Below are positions 1 to 11,008 of a stretch of 64,000 bases of DNA, piece by piece (the stretch's first letter is position 1; every line of letters starts with the position of its first letter). Under the pieces are notes generated by a model. It saw only the letters and a program-made list of their open reading frames with translations, did no database searches and had not been told where the DNA came from. The stretch lies in assembly GCF_905171765.1 (NCBI RefSeq), contig NC_053392.1, positions 451,210,722-451,274,721 on the forward strand, given 5' to 3'. The position numbers and the translations under genes are program-made. The DNA comes from Bufo bufo. Its lineage: Eukaryota; Chordata; Amphibia; Anura; Bufonidae.

Positions 1-96
1 ACTTCATGAGTAGTATTGCAGATAAGGGGTTCGGATCACAGTTTATTTTTATTGGATTTATGCTACCCTGTGAAGTGCATAGTCCAGACTGTAGTG

Positions 97-937
97 CAGG
101 GGTCGGCAACCTTTTTTGTACGGAGTGCCGATTTAAAAACTGAAGCGCTCTGTGTGCCGAGCCATACAGGAAAGTAATGTAACACAAATATGTGACCCAA
201 ACCATGTATTTACTAGCTATGTCCTAAAATTCTCAACAACCCTGCCTGACCTGCACGGCTTAAAGAGGTTTACAACTTTTCTGAAAAATAGATAGTAAAG
301 ATTGTCACTGCTCCTTGAAATCCTCCTAAGGGACCAATATATGGGGAACCCCCTCCCACCAACTGTACAGTGGGGCGATAGTGAGGAAGTGCAGCCCTCC
401 CTCATTTTAAGTGACTGAGGGCTGCCCTCCCCACCACTGTCTGACATACATTGGTACCCCATATACTGGTGACCCCCACAGAGCTGCACCAATCACTCTT
501 AGATTACACCACCACCACCACCACAGACTAATCACATTCCGGCCATCCCCACCGCACCCCCCAAAGTAGTCAGTTAGCTTGTTTCCCCCCAGCAATTGTT
601 TTCAAGCTCTTCACGCCTTCCCTCAAAGTAATCAGAAAGCTGTTTTTCTTTCATAACCAGCCCCCCAGCAATTGTTTAGGCTCACCAACCTCCCCCTCCC
701 TCAATCTGGTCAGTGCTCATTTGCCCATCTCCCTAAACTCACAATCCTACCCCCCCAATCCAGTCACATGCTTGTTCCCCAAGCTCACCTTTTCTCTCCC
801 CCCTCCCCCCCCAAAAAAAATTAAAAAAAACTGGTGACATGCTCACCTTCCTGCCCCCAGTCCCAATCAGGTCCCACACAAATTCTTAGTACATTTAAAT
901 ACCTCTGGCAGTCCTGTGGAGGTGGAGATGACCCCTG
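97..937. mobile_element. hAT-like non-autonomous element
   Basis: The left end reads caggggtcggcaacc and the right end, on the other strand, caggggtcatctccacc, so the first eight bases match. The flanks are ctgtagtg (89-96) and cagtagtg (938-945), seven of eight identical, which fits the 8-bp target duplication of hAT transposons. The interior has no coding region. It is a C-rich, degenerate tandem stretch with repeated ccccagcaattgtt blocks. The boundary call rests on short termini, so it is moderate. Confidence 0.5.
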
Positions 938-945
938 CAGTAGTG

Positions 946-1377
946 CTTCACTAACCTAATGAAGAAGAGTTCCTTGCTTGTGCACAGAAAAAAAAAATGG
1001 CCACCTGGACTCCTTATCTGTAGTAATAACCACTACAGATAATTACCCAAGAGAGCGGTGACAGATTCCCATTAGAAATAAAAAAAAGTCTGTAAATCCA
1101 AATGGTCTATTAGCAGTAAGAAAGATATATCATAAATTAAAATGTATGTGATGTTTAAGCCATTAAAGGGGATTTCCATTTGTTTGCAGCCAATCAGCTA
1201 GGCCATCACTTTCAGTCACACCCCGCACCCCTGCTGGTCAGCACTGTGGTAACCAGCTCCAAGCTGTGTAGTGCCAGAGCTACTGTTAATTCATCGGGGT
1301 GGTTGTTTGAAAGACCCCCACAGGTCACTGGTAAAGGACCGGACAACCCCTTATAGGATTCTAATTTATAGAGGAAG
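946..1377. other. Unassigned spacer
   Basis: No coding region, RNA gene or clear repeat was recognised. The stretch is AT-rich, with short A runs. Confidence 0.4.
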
Positions 1378-1506
1378 GATGTCAAATCTGCAGCCCTCCA
1401 GCAGCTGCAATACCACAGCTTCCATCAGGCCCAGACAGCCTACATCTATCGGAGCATGCTGGGGTTGTAGCTCTGCAACAGCTGGAGGGCTGCAGGTTTG
1501 GCATGT
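1378..1506. repeat. Diverged foldback MITE (gccctccagc family)
   Basis: The two halves are inverted copies: gcagccctccagcagctgc on the left and gcaacagctggagggctgc on the right. It is a decayed relative of the cleaner copy at 16101-16247, which has an 8-bp target duplication, so a hAT origin is likely. No clean target duplication is visible here. Confidence 0.6.
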
Positions 1507-1529
1507 GTTACAGAGGGAGGGTTCTTAAA

Positions 1530-2035
1530 GTGGTTCTCTGGGAAAGAAAATACTGAAGAAAGCATATTGTAAATAAACTCTTACATGCCTTTAATTATAA
1601 TGGCTCATTTTGTCCAGGGACCAATCATTGAAGGAATTAAAATGGCCGCTGTCCGAAGCCTTGATAGGGACTCCATCTTCCTAATGACAGGACGGCCTGT
1701 GTGAGAATGCAGAGTAGGAGCCCTTTTCTGCGTGGAATCGTGTGCAGATGACAGCTGAGAAGAGACCGGTCACCTCAAGTGTAGAGCTGAGGACCAGCAC
1801 TTCAGCTGACGTCTCGGCTGTCCTCGTCAGTGCTCATACAGGCAAAGAACCAGGATCCTGCTCTGTGTTCTGAGTTCTCACACAGGCCATCCTGCAGTGT
1901 CATTAGGAGGACAGATTCCATGTCATCTGACAACGGCCATTTTAATTCCTTCACTGATTGTCCCCTAGACAAAATGAGCCATTATAAAGGCCTTTAAGAG
2001 TTTATTTATGATGACATGGTTTTTCATTGTAAGAG
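1530..2035. repeat. Long foldback element
   Basis: A stretch from about 1571 to 1653 returns as its reverse complement at 1930-2007 (for example aatggctcattttgtcc against the complement of acaaaatgagccatt). The inner parts also pair (atgacaggacggcctgtgtg with cacacaggccatcctg). The whole is a palindrome of about 0.5 kb without coding capacity, typical of a long-inverted-repeat MITE. Superfamily not determined. Confidence 0.75.
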
Positions 2036-2487
2036 GACACTCCATTCACTTTCTATAGGACTACCAGAGATAGCAGAGTACAGTACTAGGCTATAACCAG
2101 CAGTCCCATAAAGAGTGAATCTAGTGACAGCACACATGCTTGATCTGATGCTCCATTCAGGGGGCCAGGACCCCAGTTCTTGTGATGCATGGGGGTACCA
2201 TTTATTTAAATCCCTGTTCTTTCTATATTTTGAAGTCATGTGGGTGCTCCTATTTACTGATTGACAGTTATCTCTTCATCCAGTAATACAGTAAAGGCTC
2301 TAATTGCTGAATAAGACCCATCTAAGCATGGAAACAGCAGGGTTAAATGACATACAAATGATATATCTTTTGTTGAAACTTTCCCACAGCCACATTTCAG
2401 TCTGCTGAGTGCCTTCTCCTGTATAGGATGCTGGGAGGGGTATTTATCACGCCAGAATTCTGGAGTAGTATTTATGGACAAAAGCAT
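2036..2487. other. Unassigned spacer
   Basis: No supportable gene. Short open frames here have no recognisable family features. Confidence 0.4.
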
Positions 2488-2730
2488 TAAGGGCCTTTTA
2501 CACTGCCCGATGTTCGCTCAGATTATCGCCATCATTAGCATTTGTTGGCGTAAATCTACCATCGATTGCTCCTTCATCAGGTAATAAGATTGTTGGTGCA
2601 GTCACGTAAATTGTTTGCCAGCAGATCATCCTGTGTAAACGTGACTCTGCTGCCAGCAAACTAGGATTCTGTATGGGGATGAGCGATGAAAATGGAGATC
2701 ACTGATGAGCACCAGATTGTCAGGAAGGAA
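2488..2730. repeat. Truncated MITE (gggccytttacac family)
   Basis: The left edge agggccttttacactgcccg matches the edge of a fuller element at about 42919-43266. Internal cgctcctt/gatcg-type sequence is also shared. The right terminal repeat is missing, so this copy looks truncated. Confidence 0.5.
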
Positions 2731-2929
2731 CGTTTTCTTTCCATAAAATCCTCAGTCTCCTCTGTCAACATAAAAGGACATTTTATGAATTTGGTAATTA
2801 CAATTAATTCTTCAGAAACATAAGGATATTTTACCCCCAATGTTCAACATAACACATTAACTTTCTGAAAATTTAATTATTTTTCACGGTCATTGCTAAA
2901 GTTACATGTTAAGTCTGAATAGTAAACAT

Positions 2930-4006
2930 ATTGGTGGCAGTGGCCACAGGGTCCCCCTCCTCCCCATCATTGGTGGCAGTGGGCAGTTCCGATCGGAGTC
3001 CCAGCAGTGTAATGCTGGGGCTCCGATCAGTTACCATGGCAGCCAGGAGTCACGCTACTGAAGTCCTGGCTGCGATGGTATGTTAGTGAGCAGCATTATA
3101 CTTACGTGCGCCGTGATCGCCGGGAGCTCCTTCTTCTCATAGGTCTGTGCAGGTCTGTGCGGCGCATTGCTAATGCTATAAGCATTTGCAATGAGCCGCA
3201 CAGACAGAAGAAGGAGCGCCTGGCGGCCACGGCGCACGTGAGTATAATGCTGCTCACTAACATACCATGGCAGCCAGGACTTCAGTAGTGTGACTCATGG
3301 TAACCGATCGGAGCCCCATCATTACACTGCTGGGACTCCGATCGGAACTGCCCACTGACACCAATGCAGACAAACACTCCCGGCACCCGACCTCTGACAG
3401 GACGCTGTGATCCGCGCGATTAACCCCTCAACTGAGGGGTTAATCGCGCGGATCACAGCGTGCAGTCAGTCATAGGGTCCGGGATATGGCCGGCACATTA
3501 ATATTCAGGCTTTCATTGGTGGCACAGTGGCCACAGACCCTCCCCTCCTTCTCCTACTCTGTTCTCATTGGTGGTCATCGGCAGCCGCGCACATTGGGGA
3601 GGGAGGGACTCCTCTCCTCCACTGTGCTGGCTCGGGAAACCATGGTGCGCGCCGAGAGCGCATCTTTGAAAACGGGCTGACAAATACCCAAGCGCCAGGA
3701 CCAAATTCCTGGTCGCCATTGGCGACCTGGCGCCTGGGATTTGTCGAGCCCTGCGATAACTTATACCGGTATTCTGTGCATTTTTCATTTTTGAGAATTT
3801 TTTTTCTGTTACAGCGTTCACCCCATAGGAGATTTTAAAAAATATATATTTTAATAGTTTGGACTTTTCGGATGTGGCAATATGTGATATGTTTATTTAT
3901 TATATATATTTTATATGTAAAATTGGGAAAGGGGGTAATTTATACTTAATATTTTGGTGTTATTTTTTTTTGCCACCAATGAAGGGGAGGGGACCCTGTG
4001 GCATGG
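2930..4006. mobile_element. Rearranged copy of the 38096-39585 hAT MITE family
   Basis: The tract around 3845-3960 (attttaatagtttggact onward) matches 38290-38400 base for base over long stretches. The ccaccaatga / tggccacagg blocks are shared too. At 2978-3353 a long inverted repeat carries gatcggagtccc-type arms on both sides, and 2935-2970 returns inverted at 3972-4001. A second foldback at about 3680-3753 ends in gtcgagccctg, like a hAT terminus. The copy is broken, and no target duplication could be assigned. Confidence 0.6.
3403..3460. repeat. Perfect palindrome, 28-bp arms
   Basis: Positions 3403-3430 are the exact reverse complement of 3433-3460, separated only by ac. The arms are GC-rich and contain two gatccgcgcgatt-type blocks. 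This is an unusually perfect cruciform-capable sequence inside otherwise decayed DNA. Confidence 0.9.
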
Positions 4007-4799
4007 GTCGTGGGCAGCGGCGGATTAAGTGCAGGAAAAGCCTGGGGCTGTCTACCCAACTTGGGCCCCTCCCTCCATTTTAGTTTATTTATTTTTTTTG
4101 TATGAAGAGGCTGCGGTGCTTCATGAGCCCCACAGTCTCTTCCTAGGCCATATGACATCTTCAGACTAAAAAAAAAAACGGAAAAATTTGGTCGCCAAAT
4201 TTAAAATACATATAATTATAATAAAAAAGACATGGAGGAGAATATAGCACCACATACCTCTTACATCCAGTGACATCTCCTGTCATGTAGACCTTCTCTT
4301 TCCTCTTCTCCTCCATTTGACCCAGACCACCATGGCAAATTCTTTCAGCCACATCTCATCTCTACAGTTTGTAACACAGACACGTTAGATTTCTAAATTT
4401 TTTCATCAACCTCCCCATCCTGGTGTCCCCACAGTGTCATCCTGCTGCCACCCCCAATACTGTGCCTGTTGTGCTCCCCAATGCCCCATGGCAGGTACTA
4501 TACTGCTTAAAAAATAGTGACCCTAATGGACATAATTGGAGTCATTTATCAAACTGGTGTAAAGTAGAACTGGATTTCCAAAAGAGCTGTCAAAAATGAA
4601 TGGTGGAACCTGATTTGCTGCTATGGGCAACTAAGCCAGTTCTACTTTACAACAGTTTGATAAATTACCCCAAATGTTTCTATAGTGTCCACAGCAGCTA
4701 TAATGTCCCCTAGAGTTCCCCCAGTAATAATAACATCCTCTATTGTGCTCCAGGCAATAATGCCTGTATAGTGTCTCCAAAAATAATAGAATTGCCCCT

Positions 4800-5045
4800 A
4801 CAGTGCCTCCCCAATAGCAACACCCCATATAGTAATTTCCACCACACTGCCCCCACATAGTAATCCCCCCATAGTAATTTTCCCCCAAACTGCCCCCATA
4901 TAGTAGTTTGCCCCCACACAGTAATTTCCCCTACACTGCCCCCACATAGTAATTTCCCCCACACTGCCCAATATAGTAATTTCCCCCCACATAGCAATTT
5001 CCCCACACTGTCCCCACATAGCAATTTCCCCACACTGTCCCCACA
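4800..5045. repeat. Minisatellite, cccacatagtaatttcc units
   Basis: Degenerate units of about 22-29 bp, such as cccacatagtaatttccccc and acactgcc, are repeated. The same array resumes at 6573-6670 on the far side of the Tc1 element, which split it. Long frames across it are repeat artefacts. Confidence 0.8.
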
Positions 5046-5047
5046 TA

Positions 5048-6570
5048 CAGTCGTGGCCAAAAGTTTTGAGAATGACACAAATATTAGTTTTCACAAAGTT
5101 TGCTGCTAAACTGCTTTTAGATCTTTGTTTCAGTTGTTTCTGTGATGTAGTGAAATATAATTACACGCACTTCATACGTTTCAAAGGCTTTTATTGACAA
5201 TTACATGACATTTATGCAAAGAGTCAGTATTTGCAGTGTTGGCCCTTCTTTTTCAGGACCTCTGCAATTTGACTGGGCATGCTCTCAATCAACTTCTGGG
5301 CCAATTCCTGACTGATAGCAACCCATTCTTTCATAATCACTTCTTGGAGTTTGTCAGAATTAGTGGGTTTTTGTTTGTCCACCCGCCTCTTGAGGATTGA
5401 CCACAAGTTCTCAATGGGATTAAGATCGGTGGAGTTTCCAGGCCATGGACCCAAAATGTCAACGTTTTGGTCCCCTAGCCACTTAGTTATCACTTTTGCC
5501 TTATGGCACGGTGCTCCATTGTGCTGGAAAATGCATTGTTCTTCACCAAACTGTTGTTGGATTGTTGGAAGAAGTTGCTGTTGGAGGGTGTTTTGGTACC
5601 ATTCTTTATTCATGGCTGTGTTTTGGGGCAAAATTGTGAGTGAGCCCACTCCCTTGGATGAGAAGCAACCCCACACATGAATGGTCTCAGGATGCTTTAC
5701 TGTTGGCATGACTGATGGTAGCGCTCACCTTTTCTAGATGCCCCAAACAATCGGAAAGAGGCTTCATCGGAGAATATGACTTTGCCCCAGTCCTCAGCAG
5801 TCTATTCACCATACTTTCTGCAGAAGATCAATCTGTCCCTGATGTTTTTTTTTGGAGAGAAGTGGCTTCTTTGCTGCCCTTCTTGACACCAGGCCATCTT
5901 CCAAAAGTCTTCGCCTCACTGTGCGTGCAGATACGCTCACACCTGCCTGCTGCCATTCCTGAGCAAGCTCTGCACTGGTGGCACTCCGATCCCGCAGCTG
6001 AATCCTCTTCAGGAGACTATCCTGGCGCTTGCTAGACTTTTTGGACGCCCTGAAGCCTTCTTAACAAGAATTGAACCTCTTTCCTTGAAGTTCTTGATGA
6101 TCCTATAAATTGTTGATTGAGGTGCAATCTTAGTAGCCACAATATCCTTGCCTGTGAAGCAATTTTTATGCAACACAATGATGGTTGCACGTGTTTCTTT
6201 GCAGGTCACCATGGTTAACAATGGAAGAACAATGATTTCAAGCATCACCCTCCTTTTAACATGTCAAGTCTGGGTTAAAATGGCAATCAGCCTGACATAA
6301 TGATCTCCAGCCTTTGTGCTCGTCAACATTCTCACCTGAGTTAACAAGACTATTACTGAAATGATCTCAGCAGGTCCTTTAATGACAGCAATGAAATGCA
6401 GTGGAAAGGTTTTTTTGGGATTAAGTTAATTTTCATGGCAAAGAAGGACTATGCAATTCATCTGATCACTCTTCATAACATTCTGGAGTATATGCAAATT
6501 GCTATTCTAAAATCTTAAGCAGCAACTTTTCCAATATTTATGTAATTCTCAAATCTTTTGGCCACGACTG
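5048..6570 (-). mobile_element. Tc1-like element, cagtcgtggcc termini
   Basis: The inverted termini are cagtcgtggccaaaag and ttttggccacgactg. TA duplications at 5046-5047 and 6571-6572 show the normal Tc1/mariner target. Length is 1523 bp. The transposase reads on the minus strand and is broken. The element split a minisatellite in the surrounding hAT MITE, so it is younger than that MITE. Confidence 0.95.
5224..6248 (-). pseudogene. Tc1 transposase, frameshifted, catalytic D to N
   Basis: This is a DD34E transposase that would cut and rejoin the element ends. The N-terminal helix-turn-helix part reads at 6248-6009 (ending GRPKSLASARIVS). The middle part with the first catalytic Asp (VIFSDEASFRL) lies near 5790-5745, and the C-terminal part is 5709-5224 (MPTVKHPETIHVWG to the end). 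Frameshifts separate these blocks, near 6009, 5850 and 5710. At the second catalytic site the frame reads FQHNGAPCH, where the family has Asp at the N, a codon change from gat to aat. The third site (LNPIENLW) is kept. The gene cannot make an active enzyme. Confidence 0.9.
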
Positions 6571-7056
6571 TAACAATTTCCCCACACTGTCCCCACATAG
6601 CAGTTTCCCCCACACTGCCCCCCACATAGTAGTCCCTCCCATAATAATTTGGCCCCAAACAGCCCTCACATCCCCGCCCCCCGATGTACTTGATGTCTCT
6701 AAACTAATATGTCCTCCTGTGTGTTGTCGTCGCCCCCCCCCCCCCCCCCCCACATGTCCCCCCAAAGTAGGCACATGAAATAAAAAAATAAAAGCTAAAT
6801 ATGTCCAGGGCCAGGCGCTTGCTTGCAGAGGAAGGCGGGATGAGGCAGGCGTGCACACGTCACAGTGCTGCGTCCCAGCACAGGCGCGCAATGATGTCAT
6901 TACGCGCGCCTGCGCCGGAATTTCACTACCGCATAGGCCTCAGTGATCGGCGACAGGACAGGCAGCTATGCGCTCCCGTGCCCCGCCGCAGTATGTGAGC
7001 ATTCGTGTCGGCGCTGGGCCCAGGGCTGCCGACCCGAACGTCCCTATTGTAATCTG

Positions 7057-9788
7057 TCACTGGTCGTGGGAAAGGCAGTCTAACATGAAGTCAGCCATGT
7101 GTGCCAGAGTACCAACAGGCAAGACTTCGCTGTCATCAGGAGGATCACTCTCAATCTCCTCATCCTCTTCTGCCCACCCATGCTGAACAGATGGAATTAA
7201 ACTTCCATGGGTACTACCCTCTGTAGCGGAGGCAACAGTCTCCTCCTCTTCATTGTCCAATTCGCGCTGAGAAGACAAACTGAGGGTGGTCTGGCTATCA
7301 TCCTGTGTAATGTCTTCCCTCATTTCCACCTCTTCCACATGCAAAGCGTCTTCCTTAATTGTGAGCAGCGAGCGTTTGAGTAGACACAGAAGTGGGATGG
7401 TTACACTGATAATGGTGTTATCGCCGCTCACCATCTGTATTGAATCCTTAAAGTTTCTTAAAACCTCACAGAGGTCAGACCTCCATGCCCACTCTTTGCT
7501 TGTGAATAGCGGAAGCTAACTGGAAAGGCGACTACCATGTTGCAGCTGGTATTCCACTACTGCCGTCTGCTGCTCACAAAGCCTGGCCAACATGTGGAAC
7601 GTGGAATTCCAGCGCGTGCTCATGTCGCACAACAGCCGGTGAGCTGGCAATTTCAAGCGCTGCTGCAGAGTTAACAGACCGGCTGAAGCTGTCGATGACT
7701 TGCGGAAATGTGCACACACGCGGCGCACCTTCACCAGTAGCTCAGGCAAATTGGGGTAGTTTTTTAGAAACCGCTGAACCACAAGGTTGAACATGTGGGC
7801 TAGGCATGGGATGTGTCTGAGCTTGCCGAGCTCCAAAGCCTCCACCAAGTTACGGCCAGTATCAGACACATCCATGCATGGTTGTAGGTTGAGTGGTGAG
7901 AGCCACAGCTCAGTCTGGTCTCTTATCGCCTGCCACAGTTCTGTGGCGGTGTGCTGTTTGTCCCCTAAGCATATCCGCTTCAGCACGGCCTGCAGCTGCT
8001 TCCCCACTGCAGTGCTACACTGCTTCCAGCTACCGACTGATGACTCACTGGTGCTGCACGCGGGTAAATTGGAGGTGGAAGTGGCGGAGGAGGAGAAGTG
8101 GGGTTTGAAGCCACTAACATAGGTGCTGGCGGAAACCCTGATCGACGTAGGGCCTGCAATTCTTGGCGTCGGTAGCACCTGTGCCATCCCAGGGTACGAC
8201 TTGCTCCCGGCCTCCACAACATTCACCGAGAGTGCCGTCAGGGAAATGTAGCGTCCCTGGCCGAATGCACTTGGCCATGTGTCTGTAGTTAAGTGGCCCT
8301 TCCCAGTAACTACGTTGGTCAGGGCATGTGTGATGTTATGGGACCCATGTTGGTGTACGGTGGGCACTGCACACCTTGAAAAATAGTGGCGGCTGGGCAC
8401 TGCGTAACACGGGACGTCTTCCAACATCAGGCCTGTGGAAGGCCTCAGTGTCCACAAGCCTAAATGGCAACATTTCCAGGGCCAGTAATTTGGAAAGCTG
8501 CGCATTTAGTGCTATGGCCTGTGGGTGGGTGGCTGGGTATTTTCGCTTGCGTTCAAAGGCCTGGGGTAAGGACATTTGGACGCTGCGCTCGGACACGGAA
8601 GTGGATGTGGTCGCTGATGGTGCTTGCGAAGGTCCAGGTGCAGGGCGGGAGGCATCCGGGCCTGCGCCTTCGACAGGGGATTAGCCAGCATGTAACATAG
8701 AGGAAGAGGAGGCAGTGTTGTGACCCGCAGACCCAGATTCTGGACTCAGGCGTTCATCCCACTTATTACGGTGCTTTGATGCCATATGGCAGATCATGCT
8801 GGTGGTGGTGAGGTTGCTAGTGTTCACGCCCGGCTCATTTACATATGGCACAGTTTGCAAACTACTATTCTTTTGTCGTCCGCACTTTCCTCAAAAAAGC
8901 GCCCTACTGTGGAACATCTACCCCTTGGCAAGGGAGATTTCTGCAAGGGGGTGCTCCATGGAACAGTTGCGGGCCCGTTTGGTGTGGCTTGCTTTCTGCC
9001 TTTTGGCACCCCACTGCCTTTTCCAGCCTGTTGCGGTGCTGCAGATCCCTCCCCCCTCTGTGCTGCTGTTTTCAGTCGGCTTTCCACCTCCCCAGGTTGG
9101 GTCAGTGACCTCATCGTCCACCACCTCACTCTGATCATCCTCCTGATTTTATTGACCTAACCACAACCTCAGTGATTGACAACTGTGTCTTTATCCTCTT
9201 CATCAAGCTCTTGAGACAGTCATTGCGGTTGACTCATTGGCAACTATGTCTCATCATCATCCACCTCATTAAACACTAATTGCCGTTCCCCACCATTATG
9301 CTCCTGTGACTGTGGATGCTCGAGAGGTTGGTAATCGGGGCACAAGATCTCATGTCCCCCTTCAAGCGTGCTTGGCGAGAGGGCCAAATCAAGTAATGGC
9401 GATTGAAAAGAGGTCCTCGGAATATCTGAGTGTGGGATCACTTTTTTGACCAGACTGTTCATCGTGGGAGGAAGGAGGATCAGGGTGAGGATTGTGTTGA
9501 CTAGACTCCTGGCTACTGAGACTGGACTTGGTGGAAGACAGGGTGGTGCTTAACCGACTGGAAGCATTATCTGCTGCAATCCAACCGACCACCTGGTCGC
9601 ACTGGTCTGACTTCAAGAGTGGTGTCCTGCGCCGCCCTGCAACCTTGGGACATGAAGCTAGGTATCGTGGGTGATTGTTTTTCTTGCGCTCTGGCAGCAG
9701 GCACGGTTTCTCCGTGCCCAGGGCTATGGCCTCTGCGTGCACCATCAGCATCATGGCCACTTCCCCGTCCCTTACTGCTCACCTTCAT
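7057..9788 (-). pseudogene. hAT (BED-finger) transposase, decayed
   Basis: Blocks on the minus strand form an old hAT transposase. A Ser/Pro-rich N-terminal region lies at about 9788-9140. A BED zinc finger lies at about 8890-8770 (VCKLC, then ICHMASKH in another frame). The core is 8596-7516. It shows LTTDTWPSAFGQGRY (first catalytic Asp), SDTGRN and PCLAHMFNLVVQRF (second site and CxxH-like motif) and STRWNSTFHML. An acidic C-terminal part is 7434-7057. Several frameshifts and stops separate them, and the hAT dimerisation region is not convincing. The gene is cut at its 3' side by the element ending at 7062. Relatives are common in frog genomes. Not functional as read. Confidence 0.85.
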
Positions 9789-10464
9789 TTTAAATATATG
9801 CTTGAAAGTATGTCACACGTACAGTAGCGTAGGATTTGGAGGTCTGTGCGCAAAAAAATGTACAAAGGTATTTGTGATTAGGAAACGTTATACAGGATAG
9901 GTACCACAGGTAATATCACTGATCGCAGTGTCTACGGAAAAAGGTACGCTGGATGTCACTGATATTTTAGGTATGCACACACTTTACACAGGAGATGTGG
10001 CGCGAATAATTTAACTGTCCGCAGTGGCCTATTACACAGTATTTAGCCCAGGAGGCACTAAAAATATATATTGCTGCAGTCACACACAATAGTCCTTACT
10101 AGAACTTTTGGGTCTCTGAAACGTTTTTGTACAAAAAAAATATTCCGTTGCACTCCCTACACTCGCTGTCCCTTCCTATGCTCAGCTCTACCTGACTACA
10201 AATGAGCCGAACATGCGTAATCGGGTGCTATATAGCACCCGATGACGTGTTCCGGCCAGCTATTCATTGTAATGCCAGTAGCCAACATGGCTACTGGCAT
10301 TACAGTGAGGGCAGTACTTACTGCATGTTTATTGGCTGCGTAGCAGCCAAGAAACGTGCGGGGAGGAGACTCTAACATGGCGCTTGAGCACATACGGTAC
10401 TCGGCCGAGCATCAAGATGCTCGAGCCGAACAGGTGTTCGGCCGAGCATGCTCGATCATCACTA
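7063..10464 (-). mobile_element. Decayed autonomous hAT element
   Basis: The unit contains the transposase pseudogene and its upstream end. On the minus strand the terminus at 10464 reads tagtgatgatcgagcatg, followed by subterminal palindromes (gggtgctatatagcaccc at about 10223-10241; gccagtagcc/ggctactggc at about 10274-10301). The opposite terminus is missing; sequence identity stops near 4005, across the younger MITE. About 9900-10200 is non-coding subterminal sequence. Confidence 0.7.
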
Positions 10465-10547
10465 GTGCTAATACATACTAGGTGACCCTAAATTCTCTGG
10501 GATTCTATAGTGGAGATGTGCATACTTCTTAACAAGCACAATATATA

Positions 10548-10881
10548 CCAATCAGCCATAACACTAAAATATTCATTACTGTGTAGGTCCTTGTCATGTC
10601 ACCAAAACAGCTCTGACTCCCTCGAGGCATGGACCTCTACAAAACCTCTGAATGTTATGCAAATTCAACTACAGGAAGGTTAGCATTCGACCCCCTTGCA
10701 TATCAATGAGTCTTGGTACCCATGACTATTGGAGATCTACCAGCATCATTTGACAATGAACAAAACTGGCTCAGACTTATCCTTGACTTGCTGCCTATTA
10801 TCTCCACCATTGACAGATGCCATTGTATATAATAGTTTTGTGCACTTCACATGTCTTTTTCTTTAATATGGCTGATTGATG
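10548..10881. mobile_element. Internally deleted Tc1-like remnant
   Basis: The termini are ccaatcagccataaca and atatggctgattg with TA on both sides. Next to the left end, tgtgtaggtcc and aaaacagctctgac fit the 3' part of a transposase gene of a widespread vertebrate Tc1 family. Most of the coding region is deleted, leaving 334 bp. Confidence 0.7.
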
Positions 10882-11008
10882 TACATAATATTTATGCCAA
10901 TATGCCTTAATAAAAATGTTTAACTCCTTAAGGACAGACAATTTACATTTGTTTTTGTTTTTTTTAATCCCTGCCTTCCCGGAGCAATAATTATTTTATA
11001 TATATATA

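Larger units (their letters stand above)
4015..7062. mobile_element. hAT non-autonomous element interrupted by Tc1
   Basis: The element is flanked by perfect 8-bp duplications, gtcgtggg at 4007-4014 and 7063-7070. It starts cagcggcggattaag and ends aatctgtcactg. A shorter relative with its own perfect duplication lies at 25258-25722 and shares the cctccctccattt and tgtatgaagagg blocks. The right flank is the decayed hAT transposase gene, so this element inserted into an older hAT copy. It holds a minisatellite and a complete Tc1 (5048-6570), giving three nesting levels. Confidence 0.85.

Noticed and set aside
3055..3288. Two similar 60-codon frames on opposite strands
   Set aside because: They mirror each other because the region is a long inverted repeat. 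No coding evidence.
8786..9160. Plus-strand frames of 87-124 codons
   Set aside because: Antisense shadows of the hAT transposase gene, which has recognisable motifs on the minus strand.
10325..10365. gaaacgtgcgggg as a fourth hammerhead motif
   Set aside because: It lacks a GTC triplet, a CTGANGA-like core and pairing stem I. It lies in the subterminal region of a hAT element.
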